22,861 bases of DNA, taken from contig DATIXH010000286.1 of the NCBI GenBank assembly GCA_035518775.1, positions 1 to 22,861 of the forward strand, written 5' to 3'. The DNA is from JBGPEQ01 sp035518775. Lineage in GTDB: Bacteria > Pseudomonadota > Alphaproteobacteria > Dongiales > Dongiaceae. Made by a program: the position numbers and the translations under genes. Of the stretch, positions 1 to 8,769 are shown piece by piece (the first letter of the stretch is position 1; the number at the start of each line of letters is the position of its first letter). Under the pieces are notes generated by a model that was not told the origin of the DNA, did not search any database, and was given only the letters and a program-made list of their open reading frames with translations.

Positions 1-828
1 CCCGACATCACCGATCCGAAGTTCGCCGGCCAGTACAAGCCGAACGGCAAGGCGATCTATTTCCGCACGGTCACGACGGACGCCTTCCAGGGCCCGAACA
101 TGGCCAACTACATGCGCGACACCCTGAAGGTGAAGTCGGTCTACATCGTCGACGACTCCGGCGCCTACGGCGTCGGCATTTCGAACGCGTTCGAAGGGCA
201 GGCCAAGAAGATCGGCATGAACGTCATGGGCCACGATCAGCTCGATCCGAAGGAGGCCGACTACACGACCATCATCACCAAGATCAAGGGGCTGAATCCC
301 GATGCGGTCTACTACGGGGGCGTTGCCCAGGCCGGCGTGAAGGTGGCAAAGCAGCTCTATGAGATCTTCCCCTCGGTCATCAAGGCCGGCGGCGACGGCA
401 TGGTGGACGGCGGACTGCTTTCCGCTGTCGGGTTCCCCGCGATTGAAGGCTGGTACTGCACCCAGGCTTCGCCTCATGTCATGGACGATGCGTCCATGTC
501 GGACTGGGTGGCCCGCTACACCAAGGCCTACAAGATGACGCCGAGCGACTACGCAATCACGGCCTATGACGCCGTGCAGGTGATCGGCGATGCCATCAAG
601 CGCGCGTCCGCCAACGGTCAGGAAGTCAATCGCGATACGGTGCGCGACGCCATCCAGGCCACCAAGATCGATACGCTCCAAGGGCCCGTGTCGTTCGACG
701 AGAACGGCGACATCGTGAACAAGGTGATCAGCGTCTTCCAGATTCACCACGATGCCGCCAACCCAGAGGACGATGTTCAGCACCAGTACAAGTACATCGG
801 CGTGGCGCCGGAATCGCCGACCAGCTAA
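1..828 (+). CDS. Branched-chain amino acid ABC transporter substrate-binding protein, 5'-truncated by the window edge
   Basis: The frame is open from base 1 to the TAA at 826-828, so the 5' end lies outside the window; 275 residues are visible. It is a periplasmic binding protein of the Leu/Ile/Val type (Peripla_BP_6 family), which captures the substrate and presents it to the LivH/LivM permeases. Family marks include the second-lobe segment beginning SVYIVDDSGAYGVG, the DYTTIITKIKGLNPDAVYYGG stretch (shortened here to its core), and a C-terminal section with YDAVQVIGDAIKRA and GPVSFDENGD. The signal peptide would be in the missing part. livH follows after 37 bp on the same strand, so it is the first visible gene of a liv operon. 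The family is clear, but the ligand cannot be read from sequence: members bind branched-chain amino acids, amides, urea or aromatic acids. Confidence 0.9.
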   Translation, partial: PDITDPKFAGQYKPNGKAIYFRTVTTDAFQGPNMANYMRDTLKVKSVYIVDDSGAYGVGISNAFEGQAKKIGMNVMGHDQLDPKEADYTTIITKIKGLNPDAVYYGGVAQAGVKVAKQLYEIFPSVIKAGGDGMVDGGLLSAVGFPAIEGWYCTQASPHVMDDASMSDWVARYTKAYKMTPSDYAITAYDAVQVIGDAIKRASANGQEVNRDTVRDAIQATKIDTLQGPVSFDENGDIVNKVISVFQIHHDAANPEDDVQHQYKYIGVAPESPTS

Positions 829-865
829 GGAATCGCGTCCGCAAACATAAAGACGGGTCCTCGTC

Positions 866-1798
866 GTGACCTACACTGATGTCCTGCTTCAGCAGGTCAT
901 CAACGGGGTGAGCCTGGGCGCGATGTATTCGCTGCTCGCGCTCGGGTTCACCATGGTCTACGGCATCATCGAGTTGATCAACTTCGCCCACTTCAACGTC
1001 TTCATGGTGGGCGCGTTCTTCTCGATGTGGATCTTGGAGCTGACGGGCCTGGGGGGCCAGAGGGTCATCCTCACGGGATTCCCGCTGGCCGGGGTCCTCC
1101 TTCTGGCCCTCATCTGCGTCATGCTGTTCTGCGGCGTGCTGGGGGTGGTGATCGAACGAACGGTCTTGCGACCGTTGCGCAACGTGCCGGGCACGGCGGC
1201 GATGATCACGACGATCGGCGTCTCCTACATACTGTTCAATATCATCCTGCTGTCGCAGGGCGCCGCCGCCATGAACTTCCCCAATCCCATGCCCAAGGTG
1301 CAATGGAATGTCACGGCGGGCACCGTCCTGAAGCTGCGCGAGGTCCTGCTCTGGACGATCTCGCTGCTGCTGATGCTCGGCCTGCACTTCTTCGTGCGCC
1401 GGACGCGCATGGGCAAGGCGATGCAGGCCACCGCCCAGGATCAGGAAGCGGCGCGCATGATGGGGATTGAGGTCGACTCCGTGGTCATGGCTACGTTCTT
1501 CCTCGGTTCCGCGCTGGCCGGCGCGGCCGGACTGGTCTTCGGCCTCTATTACAACTTCGCGAGCTACGTCATCGGTTATACCGCAGGGCTGCGCGCCTTC
1601 ACCGCGGCCGTGCTCGGCGGCATCGGCAGCATTCCCGGGGCAATGTTGGGCGGCATCATCATCGGTCTGATCGAGTCGCTCGGCGGCCAGCTGCTGGCGA
1701 CCCGCTGGACCGATGTGATCATCTTCTCGATCCTGGTCATCGTCCTCGTGTTCCGCCCAACCGGCCTGTTCGGCCGCATGATGATCCGCAAGTCGTAG
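866..1798 (+). CDS. livH: Branched-chain amino acid ABC transporter permease LivH
   Basis: This is a 310-residue inner-membrane permease, the usual LivH length. The hydrophobic N-terminus has the family signature QQVINGVSLGAMYSLLALG followed by GFTMVYGIIELINFAH, typical of BPD_transp_2 permeases. The cytoplasmic coupling region is around residues 185-200 (AQDQEAARMMGIE), which contacts an ATPase subunit, and the conserved AAVLGGIGSIPGA segment lies near residues 248-260. The GTG at 866 is chosen as start because it places the signature at the N-terminus; the ribosome binding site is weak (GACGGG about 10 bases upstream). The gene sits between the binding protein gene and the LivM-LivG fusion gene, with only 7 bp to the latter. 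It should heterodimerise with the LivM half of the fusion. Eight or so membrane segments are expected. Confidence 0.93.
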   Translation: MTYTDVLLQQVINGVSLGAMYSLLALGFTMVYGIIELINFAHFNVFMVGAFFSMWILELTGLGGQRVILTGFPLAGVLLLALICVMLFCGVLGVVIERTVLRPLRNVPGTAAMITTIGVSYILFNIILLSQGAAAMNFPNPMPKVQWNVTAGTVLKLREVLLWTISLLLMLGLHFFVRRTRMGKAMQATAQDQEAARMMGIEVDSVVMATFFLGSALAGAAGLVFGLYYNFASYVIGYTAGLRAFTAAVLGGIGSIPGAMLGGIIIGLIESLGGQLLATRWTDVIIFSILVIVLVFRPTGLFGRMMIRKS

Positions 1799-1805
1799 GC
1801 GTCCG

Positions 1806-3822
1806 ATGACGGAAACCGCGCGCGCGAAAGCGCAAACCGGCAGCGCCATCCGCAGCCTGTTGGGGCAGACGACGGACGTGCAGCGGCGCCGGGCGATCCT
1901 CACGGTCGTCACGCTGCTCCTCGTCGCCTTTCCGCTGATCGATCGCAACGGCGGCGACATCGACGCGGCCGCCAACGCCTGCGCCTTCGCCATCCTGGCG
2001 CTCGGCCTCAATATCGTCGTCGGCTATGCCGGGCTGCTGGACCTCGGATACGCCGCCTTCTTCGCCATCGGCGCCTATACCTACGGCGCCCTCGCCTCCT
2101 GGCAGGTACAGCCGCTCTGGTCGGATTTGTGGACGCCGTTCCAGTGGCTCGGCCTGGTCGACCGCTTCCATGCCGAGGGCGCGCCGGATGTGGTGCACTT
2201 CACCTTCTCATTCTGGATCGGCATGCCGGTGGCGGCTATCGTGGCCGCCTTCTTCGGCGTGCTGTTCGGCGCGCCGACGCTGCGGCTGCGCGGCGACTAT
2301 CTGGCGATCGTGACCCTCGGCTTCGGCGAGATCGTGCCGATTGTCGCGCGCAACTGGCCGACGGTGACGAACGGCGCGATCGGCCTTAACGGCGTCCAGG
2401 CGCCCCGGCTCTTCGGCTATTCCTTCGGCGTCGATTCCGAGCCGTTCTACTATCTCGGCCTGCTGATGATCGCAGCGATGATTTTGCTCAGCCTGCGGCT
2501 GCAGAACTCGCGCATCGGGCGCGCGTGGATGGCGATCCGCGAAGACGAGATCGCTGCGTCGGCCATGGGCATCAACCTCGTCAGCCTGAAGCTGCTGGCC
2601 TTCGGCATCGGCGCTGCCTTCGGCGGCATGACCGGCGCGTTTTACGTCTCGAAGCTGCAGACGGCGACGCCGGACATGTTCATGTTCCCGGTCTCCGTCA
2701 TGATCCTCGTGATGGTCGTGCTGGGCGGCATGGGCAGCGTCTACGGCGTGGTGCTGGCCGCCATCATCCTGCAACTCCTGCAGTCCTGGTTCCTGCAGGA
2801 CCTCACGGGGTGGATCCACAAGCTCGGCAGCTGGCTCGACAGCGCTTGGCTGCAGCGCGTCGATCTCGTGCAGTCCATCGAGCTCATCTTCGGCATCATA
2901 CTCGTGACGATGATGCTGTTCCGCCGCCAGGGCCTGATACCAGCGACACGCGCGACGCCGGCGCTCACCCTCGACCAGCAGACGGCGCACGCCAGCCGCG
3001 GCGGTTTTGCGTCGCCGATCCGGGGCATCGAGCCGTCGAAAGCCGCGCCGGCGCAACCGATGATCGAGGTCCGCAACCTGACCCGTCGCTATGGCGGCAT
3101 CGTCGCGGTCAAGGACCTGAACATCATCGTCGAGAGCAATTCGATCGTGGCGCTGATCGGCCCCAACGGCTCCGGCAAGTCGACGACCTTCAACCTGATC
3201 ACCGGCATGGACGAGCCCTCGTCCGGCCAGGTGCTCCTGCTGGGCGAGGACATCACGGGGCTGAAGGCCCACGCGATCACCGGACGCGGCATCGCCCGCA
3301 CGTTCCAGAACCTGCGGCTGTTCAGCAACATGACCGTGCTGGAGAACGTGCTGGTCGCCATGCATTCCCGCACGACGACGGGTCCGCTTGCCGCCGCCCT
3401 CCGCACGCCGAGCAGCCGCGCCCAGGAGCGGGAGGCGCAGGAGCGCGCCTTCGAGATCATCGGCGCCTTCGGCAACCGCCTGCTGCCCCGCACCAACCAG
3501 CTGGTCAAGGAGCTGTCCTATGCCAATCGCCGGCGCGTCGAGATCGCGCGCGCGCTGGCCTCGCGGCCGAAGGTGCTGCTGCTCGACGAGCCGACGGCCG
3601 GCATGAATCCAGTCGAGACGCTGGAGCTCTCGGACCAGATCCGCAGCCTGCGCAACATGGGGCTGACGGTCTTCCTGATCGAGCACAAGCTGAATGTGGT
3701 GAACGACATCGCCGACAAGATCATCGTCCTCGATCACGGCGAGAAGATTGCCGAGGGCACCGCGGAACAGGTGCACAGCAACCCGCAGGTGCTGGAAGCC
3801 TATCTCGGACGCAAGGCCGCCC

Positions 3823-3830
<8 letters not shown>
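1806..3830 (+). CDS. livM-livG: Fused LivM permease - LivG ATP-binding protein of a branched-chain amino acid ABC transporter
   Basis: One uninterrupted 674-residue frame joins two normally separate subunits. Residues about 1-385 are a LivM permease: hydrophobic segments, NIVVGYAGLLDLGYAAFFAIGA near residue 70, the LRGDYLAIVTLGFGEI motif near 160, and the coupling segment IREDEIAASAMGIN near 245. Residues about 386-418 are a hydrophilic, Ala/Pro/Ser-rich linker. Residues 419-674 are a LivG ATPase: Walker A GPNGSGKST at 452-460, Q-loop RTFQNLRLF near 500, Walker B LLLDEPTAGMNP near 590, and H-loop LIEHKLN near 625. The ABC signature is the LivG-type variant LSYANRRRVEIARA rather than LSGGQ. 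Methionine 419 marks where a separate livG would start, but no good ribosome binding site precedes it, so I read this as a true fusion. The 3' end overlaps livF by 8 bp. Confidence 0.93.
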
Positions 3831-4536
<706 letters not shown>

Positions 4537-4566
4537 CCGCGGCCCTCCAGCTCCGAAGAGCGACCG

Positions 4567-5184
4567 ATGTTGGACCCCCACCTTTTCCTCGCCTTCGTCC
4601 TCGCCGTCACGGTCCTGATGCTGATCCCCGGGCCGAATGTCGCGCTGATCGTCGCGAACAGCGTCAGCTATGGGCCGCGCTACGGGCTGTTGACGGTCGT
4701 CGGGACGAGCGCCGCCATGGTCGTGCAGCTCGCCCTGACCGTGCTGGGCATGACGGAGCTGCTGGGCACGCTGGGCTCCTGGTTCGAGTGGATCCGCTGG
4801 ATCGGCGTCGCCTATCTCGTCTATCTCGGAATTGCCCAGTGGCGCGCGCCGCCGGTGAATCTCGCCGCCGTCGCGCCCGAGCCCAAATCGGCGCGGGCCG
4901 TGCTGACGCGCGCGCTGCTGGTGTCGTTGACCAATCCGAAGACGCTGTTCTTCTACGGGGCGTTCTTCCCGCAGTTCGTCGTTCCCAGTCGCGATGTCGG
5001 CCCGCAGGTCGCCATCCTATCGGCGACCTTCCTGGCCCTTGCGATCCTGGTCGACGGCTGCTGGGCGCTCGCCGCCGGCCGGGTTCGCGGACTCCTCGCC
5101 GTGCACGGGCGCCTGAGGAACAGGATCTCCGGCGGCCTGCTGATCGGGGCCGGCATCGGCCTCGCCTTCGCGCGCAAGAGCTGA
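4567..5184 (+). CDS. LysE/RhtB-family amino acid exporter
   Basis: This is a 205-residue inner-membrane protein with about six hydrophobic segments, the standard size of LysE/RhtB translocators. Family marks are the N-terminal segment ending MLIPGPNVALIVANSV (residues about 18-33, with the conserved P-G-P) and the SLTNPKTLFFYGAFFPQF stretch (about 120-137). Members export amino acids such as lysine, homoserine, threonine or leucine, driven by the proton motive force; the actual substrate cannot be read from sequence. It starts 30 bp after livF on the same strand, behind a GAAGAG ribosome-binding-like sequence, so it is probably the last gene of the liv operon. That pairs an exporter with an importer for related compounds. 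A modest hairpin follows at 5215-5231. Confidence 0.9.
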   Translation: MLDPHLFLAFVLAVTVLMLIPGPNVALIVANSVSYGPRYGLLTVVGTSAAMVVQLALTVLGMTELLGTLGSWFEWIRWIGVAYLVYLGIAQWRAPPVNLAAVAPEPKSARAVLTRALLVSLTNPKTLFFYGAFFPQFVVPSRDVGPQVAILSATFLALAILVDGCWALAAGRVRGLLAVHGRLRNRISGGLLIGAGIGLAFARKS

Positions 5185-5214
5185 GCCTCCGCGGACCGGC
5201 TCGGCACGCGCTCC

Positions 5215-5240
5215 GCCGCCGGATGGGCGGCTCTTTCCCC
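5215..5240 (+). terminator. Weak terminator-like hairpin after the LysE-family gene
   Basis: GCCGCC (5215-5220), a 5-base loop and GGCGGC (5226-5231) form a perfect 6-bp stem, followed by the pyrimidine-rich TCTTTCCCCC. It lies 31 bp after the LysE-family stop codon. The tail is C-rich rather than T-rich, so intrinsic termination would be inefficient. Confidence 0.3.
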
Positions 5241-5321
5241 CGCGCTGCGTGCCGGCCGACCGGTGTCATATTTTCTTCTCGGTCACTGTATAGAATGGCT
5301 TTCGTGCGCGGACCGTTCGCG

Positions 5322-5342
5322 GGTAGTCACGCCATGACTACC
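5322..5342. promoter_or_regulatory. Perfect 21-bp inverted repeat, candidate operator
   Basis: GGTAGTCA (5322-5329), a 5-base spacer CGCCA and TGACTACC (5335-5342) form a perfect 8-bp dyad. A G-T and a C-G pair could extend it outward. Size and symmetry fit a binding site for a dimeric regulator. It lies about 25 bp after a -10-like TATAGAAT (5289-5296). No regulator gene is adjacent, so the protein that might bind here is unknown. It could instead be the stem of an RNA hairpin. Confidence 0.35.
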
Positions 5343-5621
5343 TGGCTGCATGATCGAAATGACGCAGGATCAACGACACTCGGCCGCCTTGCCCTATCGC
5401 AGACGCCGCGCGCAGAAGGCCGAGGGATCCCTCTACCGATCAGCCCAGGCTCGTCTGTTGCTTCGTCAGTTCGTCGCCGACTTGGCCAAAGACATGGGCT
5501 GTCAAATCCGCTGTCGCCACAGCGTCGTCGGTCCGGCACGAGCGAGAGCGTCGGGTCGCGAAGACGACGACTTCATGCCCTTGCCCTGGTAGTTCCGTCC
5601 GTAGGCGGCGATAGCCTGTCT

Positions 5622-5641
5622 CCGCCGTCAGTAGACGGCGG
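5622..5641 (-). terminator. Hairpin spanning the ppk2 stop codon
   Basis: CCGCCGTC (5622-5629), a 4-base loop and GACGGCGG (5634-5641) form a perfect 8-bp stem. On the - strand the ppk2 stop codon (5628-5630) sits within it. The flanks have no T-tract in either direction, so it is not a textbook intrinsic terminator. It may protect the mRNA 3' end or act with Rho. Confidence 0.4.
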
Positions 5642-6554
5642 GCACATGCATCTCCTGCGGGATCGGGCCGCGAATGTAGTCGGGGTGGCGCACGCGCTCG
5701 GGTAGCACAATCGGAGCGCGCTCGACGTCGTCATAGGGGATCTGGCTCAGCAGATGGTGGATGCAATTGAGCCGGGCCTTCTTCTTGTCGACGGCCTCCA
5801 CCACCCACCAGCGCGCCTCCGGAATATGCGTCCGCTCGAGCATGGCCTCCTTGGCCTTGGTGTACTGCTCCCACCGGCGCCGGGATTCGAGGTCCATGGG
5901 GCTCAGCTTCCACTGCTTGATGGGATCGTGGATGCGCATCTGGAACCGCAGATGCTGCTCGTCGTCCGTGATCGAGAACCAGTATTTGAGGAGGATGATG
6001 CCGGACCGGACCAGCATCCTTTCGAACTCCGGCACGGTGCGGAAGAACTCCTCGACGTCGTCATCCGTGCAGAAGCCCATGACGCGCTCGACGCCGGCGC
6101 GGTTGTACCAGCTGCGGTCGAACAGCACGATCTCTCCCGCCGCCGGGAGGTGGGCAGCGTAGCGCTGGAAGTACCACTGGGTGCGCTCGCGCTCGCTGGG
6201 CGCCGGCAGCGCCACCACGCGACAGACCCGGGGATTCAGGCGCTGGGTGATGCGCTTGATGACGCCGCCCTTGCCGGCGGCATCCCGCCCCTCGAAGATG
6301 ACGACGACCTTGAGCCGCTTGGTCAGGACCCAATCCTGCAGCTTCACCAGCTCCCGCTGCAGCCGGAACAGCTCCTTGAAATAGAGATGCCGGTCGAGGG
6401 TCTCCGACTCCGGATGCTCCGCCAGGCCCTCGAGCAGCCGGGATAGCCGCTCGTCGTCGATCTCCATCTCCAGCTCCTCGTCGAAGCTGTCAGCGATCTC
6501 CGCCTCGATACGACTTGCAGTTGCTTCCCTATCGCCTGTTCCGTTTTTCTTCAT
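5628..6554 (-). CDS. ppk2: Polyphosphate kinase 2 (PPK2 family)
   Basis: This 308-residue cytoplasmic enzyme transfers phosphate between polyphosphate and nucleotides (NDP to NTP, or NMP to NDP). The PPK2 core is clear: LKVVVIFEGRDAAGKGG with the Walker A-like loop GRDAAGKGG at 89-97, RVVALPAPSERERTQWYFQRY at 112-132 (given in part), Walker B-like FDRSWYNRAGVERVMGF at 145-161, and FQMRIHDPIKQWKLSP at 204-219. The first 50 residues are acidic and outside the catalytic core. The single-domain length fits class I or III rather than the double-domain class II, but I cannot settle nucleotide specificity by eye. The ATG at 6554 has GGGAGG about 10 bases upstream. The gene lies 65 bp after the patatin gene on the same strand and probably shares its transcript. 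It is convergent with the liv operon. Confidence 0.94.
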   Translation of the reverse strand: MKKNGTGDREATASRIEAEIADSFDEELEMEIDDERLSRLLEGLAEHPESETLDRHLYFKELFRLQRELVKLQDWVLTKRLKVVVIFEGRDAAGKGGVIKRITQRLNPRVCRVVALPAPSERERTQWYFQRYAAHLPAAGEIVLFDRSWYNRAGVERVMGFCTDDDVEEFFRTVPEFERMLVRSGIILLKYWFSITDDEQHLRFQMRIHDPIKQWKLSPMDLESRRRWEQYTKAKEAMLERTHIPEARWWVVEAVDKKKARLNCIHHLLSQIPYDDVERAPIVLPERVRHPDYIRGPIPQEMHVPAVY

Positions 6555-6619
6555 GACCGGTCATCCTCCCTAAGGTGGGCACAGTCGCTTACGGACATGT
6601 AGGATCGGCGCGCCCGCTC

Positions 6620-7780
6620 TCAATCATCCTGCCGATGCACGTCGTGCACAACGACGCCGGCGCCTTCGGGCGGCATCGCCAGCCACTTCTTGTGCTTGAG
6701 CGTGCGCTTGGTGTCCTCGTAGCCGCTCTGCCAGTGCTCCCGCATCGACGTAGCAGAGAACTCGTAGTCCTTGGCGTGACCTTCGTAGGCCTTCTGCTGG
6801 TAGATCAGATGCAGGATCGTGATCTCCGGCAGGTCGGCCAGCTCGTCCCGCATCTTCCGCTCGTCGTCGCTCAGCGCCTCGTCGGGAACCTTGGCCAGCG
6901 CCTGATACAGGCGGGTCTTCCAGCTGTGCAGACGCCGGTAGACGTCGGTGTTATGGCGCGTCCGCGACGAGTACATGATGTCCTTGTGGCGGGCCATCAC
7001 GTCGTGGATATCGCGCGGCAGCACGCCCCGGCTGCTGAACAGATCGACCTGGAAAACCAGCGTGTTCAGGCGATCCTCCTGCTCGAGCAGGTGCTGCAGC
7101 GGCGTGTTGGAGACGATGCCGCCGTCCCAGTAGTAGTCGGTCCCGATCTTGACCATCGGCAGCGCCGGCGGCAGGGCGCCGCTGGCCATGATGTGCTCGG
7201 GCTCGATCTCCTCGCCGCCGTTGTCGAAATAGATGAAGTTCCCGGTCAGCACGTTGACGGCGCCGACGGCGAAGCGCGTGGCGGCGCCGTTCAGCAGCGA
7301 GAAGTCGACCAGTTCCAGCAGCGTCTCCCGCAGCGGCCCGCTGTCGTAGTAGCTGGTGGCGTCGCGCGCGCCGCCGGGGGTGAGCCAGGGGCCGGGGAAG
7401 CGCGGCTCGAAGAATCCAGGCTGGCCCTGCATGATCGCCAGGAGCGAGCTCGTGGCGTTGCGCGCCTTGCGGTAAATGTCGCCGTCGGGCGTGAATAGCC
7501 ACACGCGCCGGTCGGTGATCCGCTCCCAGAACGTGCGCAGCTTCTCCAGACGGCCGTGCGGCGGATTGCCGGCGATGATGGCGGCATTGATGGCGCCGAT
7601 CGAGACGCCCGACACCCAGTCGGGCTCGATGCCGGCCTCGTGCAGCGCCTGATAGACGCCGGCCTGATAGGCGCCGAGCGCGCCGCCGCCCTGCAGGACG
7701 AGGGCGATGCGGTCGCAGCGTTCGGGCCGCCAGCCCTGGCGCGGCGGGCGTTCGTGCGTTACGGGCGTCGTTGCATCCAT
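6620..7780 (-). CDS. Patatin-like phospholipase family protein (DUF3734 type)
   Basis: This is a 386-residue serine hydrolase of the patatin family, which uses a Ser-Asp dyad to cut acyl esters. Visible are the oxyanion loop GGGALGAYQAG (residues 31-41), the nucleophile elbow GVSIG with Ser60, and the DGG motif YWDGGIVSN with Asp219. The long C-terminal part after residue 260 fits the DUF3734-containing subgroup. There is no signal peptide. The frame opens 12 codons earlier (ATG ending at 7816), but that codon has no ribosome binding site. The ATG at 7780 follows GGCAGGGGA, so I use it. The gene is divergent from the bdhA-adc pair and just upstream of ppk2. Placement beside 3-hydroxybutyrate dehydrogenase suggests, but does not show, a role at storage granules or in lipid turnover. 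Confidence 0.9.
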   Translation of the reverse strand: MDATTPVTHERPPRQGWRPERCDRIALVLQGGGALGAYQAGVYQALHEAGIEPDWVSGVSIGAINAAIIAGNPPHGRLEKLRTFWERITDRRVWLFTPDGDIYRKARNATSSLLAIMQGQPGFFEPRFPGPWLTPGGARDATSYYDSGPLRETLLELVDFSLLNGAATRFAVGAVNVLTGNFIYFDNGGEEIEPEHIMASGALPPALPMVKIGTDYYWDGGIVSNTPLQHLLEQEDRLNTLVFQVDLFSSRGVLPRDIHDVMARHKDIMYSSRTRHNTDVYRRLHSWKTRLYQALAKVPDEALSDDERKMRDELADLPEITILHLIYQQKAYEGHAKDYEFSATSMREHWQSGYEDTKRTLKHKKWLAMPPEGAGVVVHDVHRQDD

Positions 7781-7846
7781 GGGGTCCCCTGCCTCATTTG
7801 TCGGACCGGCCACCATAGCCGAGGATGAGTGACGGGCTTATGACGG

Positions 7847-7923
7847 CCGCCGGCCGCGGCGGACTTCATCGATCTGTCGGAAACCCTTCACAATACGGCC
7901 GTCGTTCGCCGTCTATCACGGCG
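7847..7923. promoter_or_regulatory. Two short perfect hairpins in the patatin/bdhA divergent region
   Basis: CCGCCG/CGGCGG (7847-7852 and 7857-7862, 4-base loop) and CGCCGT/ACGGCG (7907-7912 and 7918-7923, loop CTATC) are perfect 6-bp dyads in the 196-bp gap between two divergent genes. The second lies 54 bp before the bdhA start and could be in its leader. Both are G+C-rich and could arise by chance. I found no convincing -35/-10 pair here. Confidence 0.22.
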
Positions 7924-7976
7924 CGCTCGCGCCTGGATTCGGGCCGCCAAATCTCTCATCAGGGAACCGCAAACGC

Positions 7977-8759
7977 ATGCTCGCAGGCAAAACGGCCATC
8001 GTGACGGGATCGACGAGCGGTATCGGACTGGGCATCGCGCAGGCGCTCGCCGAGAACGGCGCCAACATCGTCATCAACGGCTTCGGCGACCCGAAGGCGA
8101 TCGAGGAGACGCGCGCGTCCCTATCGCGCGAGCACAATGTCGGCGTCGCCTACAGTCCTGCCGACATCAGCAAGCCCGACGATATCGCGGCGATGATCGA
8201 CCTGGCGCACGGCGAGTTCGGCGGTGCCGACATCGTCGTCAACAATGCGGGCATTCAGCACGTGGCGCCGGTCGAGGAGTTTCCGGTCGAGAAGTGGGAC
8301 GCTATCCTCGCCATCAACCTGTCGGGCGCCTTCCACGCCATCCGTCTGGCCGTTCCCGACATGAAGCGCAAGAAATGGGGCCGGATCATCAACATCGCCT
8401 CGGCCCATGCGCTCGTGGCATCACCGTTCAAGGCGGCTTACGTGGCGGCGAAGCACGGCATCCTCGGCCTGACCAAAACGGTCGCGCTCGAGGTGGCGGA
8501 GCACGGCATCACCGCCAACGCCATCTGCCCCGGCTATGTCATGACCCCGCTCGTGCAGAAGCAGATTCCGGAGCAGGCGAAGGCGCGCGGCATCTCCGAG
8601 GAGGCAGTGGTGCGCGACGTGCTGCTGGCGGCGCAGTCGACCAAGCGCTTCGTCGAGGTGTCGGAGGTCGCCGCGCTGGCGGCGTTCCTGGCCTCCGACG
8701 AGGCCGGCTCGATCACCGGCACGGCGCTGCCGATCGACGGCGGCTGGACGGCGCATTGA
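7977..8759 (+). CDS. bdhA: D-3-hydroxybutyrate dehydrogenase (short-chain dehydrogenase/reductase)
   Basis: This 260-residue cytoplasmic enzyme oxidises D-3-hydroxybutyrate to acetoacetate with NAD+. It is a full-length classical SDR: nucleotide-binding VTGSTSGIG (residues 9-17), NNAG at 89-92, Asn114 in AINLSGAF, catalytic Ser142, Tyr155 and Lys159 (IASAHALVASPFKAAYVAAK, in part), and PGYVMTPLV after the active site. The SAHALVASPFKAAY stretch with His144 and the VQKQIPEQAKARGIS substrate lid (about 190-205) are characteristic of 3-hydroxybutyrate dehydrogenases rather than generic SDRs. The start matches the family N-terminus (MLAGKTAIVTG). The acetoacetate decarboxylase gene follows 10 bp later, so the product of this enzyme is probably handed straight to the next. 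Confidence 0.94.
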   Translation: MLAGKTAIVTGSTSGIGLGIAQALAENGANIVINGFGDPKAIEETRASLSREHNVGVAYSPADISKPDDIAAMIDLAHGEFGGADIVVNNAGIQHVAPVEEFPVEKWDAILAINLSGAFHAIRLAVPDMKRKKWGRIINIASAHALVASPFKAAYVAAKHGILGLTKTVALEVAEHGITANAICPGYVMTPLVQKQIPEQAKARGISEEAVVRDVLLAAQSTKRFVEVSEVAALAAFLASDEAGSITGTALPIDGGWTAH

Positions 8760-8769
8760 GGGGGCGGAC

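Larger units (their letters stand above)
5185..5627. other. 443-bp intergenic region without a convincing gene
   Basis: This gap lies between the convergent LysE-family gene and ppk2. It contains a small hairpin soon after the LysE stop (5215-5231), a -10-like TATAGAAT at 5289-5296 with no good -35 box, and a perfect 21-bp inverted repeat at 5322-5342. At its end is a strong hairpin that runs into the ppk2 stop codon (5622-5641). An 80-codon open frame (5350-5592, + strand) begins at an ATG without a ribosome binding site. Its product is Arg-rich and resembles nothing I know, so I do not call it. I see no tRNA-like fold and no recognisable remnant of a protein or insertion sequence. It may hold a small RNA or a regulatory locus; this is inference. 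Confidence 0.5.

Noticed and set aside
728..2011. A 427-codon - strand frame antisense to livH and its flanks
   Set aside because: Same reason; it also crosses two intergenic gaps on the real coding strand.
5350..5592. An 80-codon + strand frame in the intergenic region
   Set aside because: No ribosome binding site, Arg-rich product without family resemblance, and the length is expected by chance at this G+C content.
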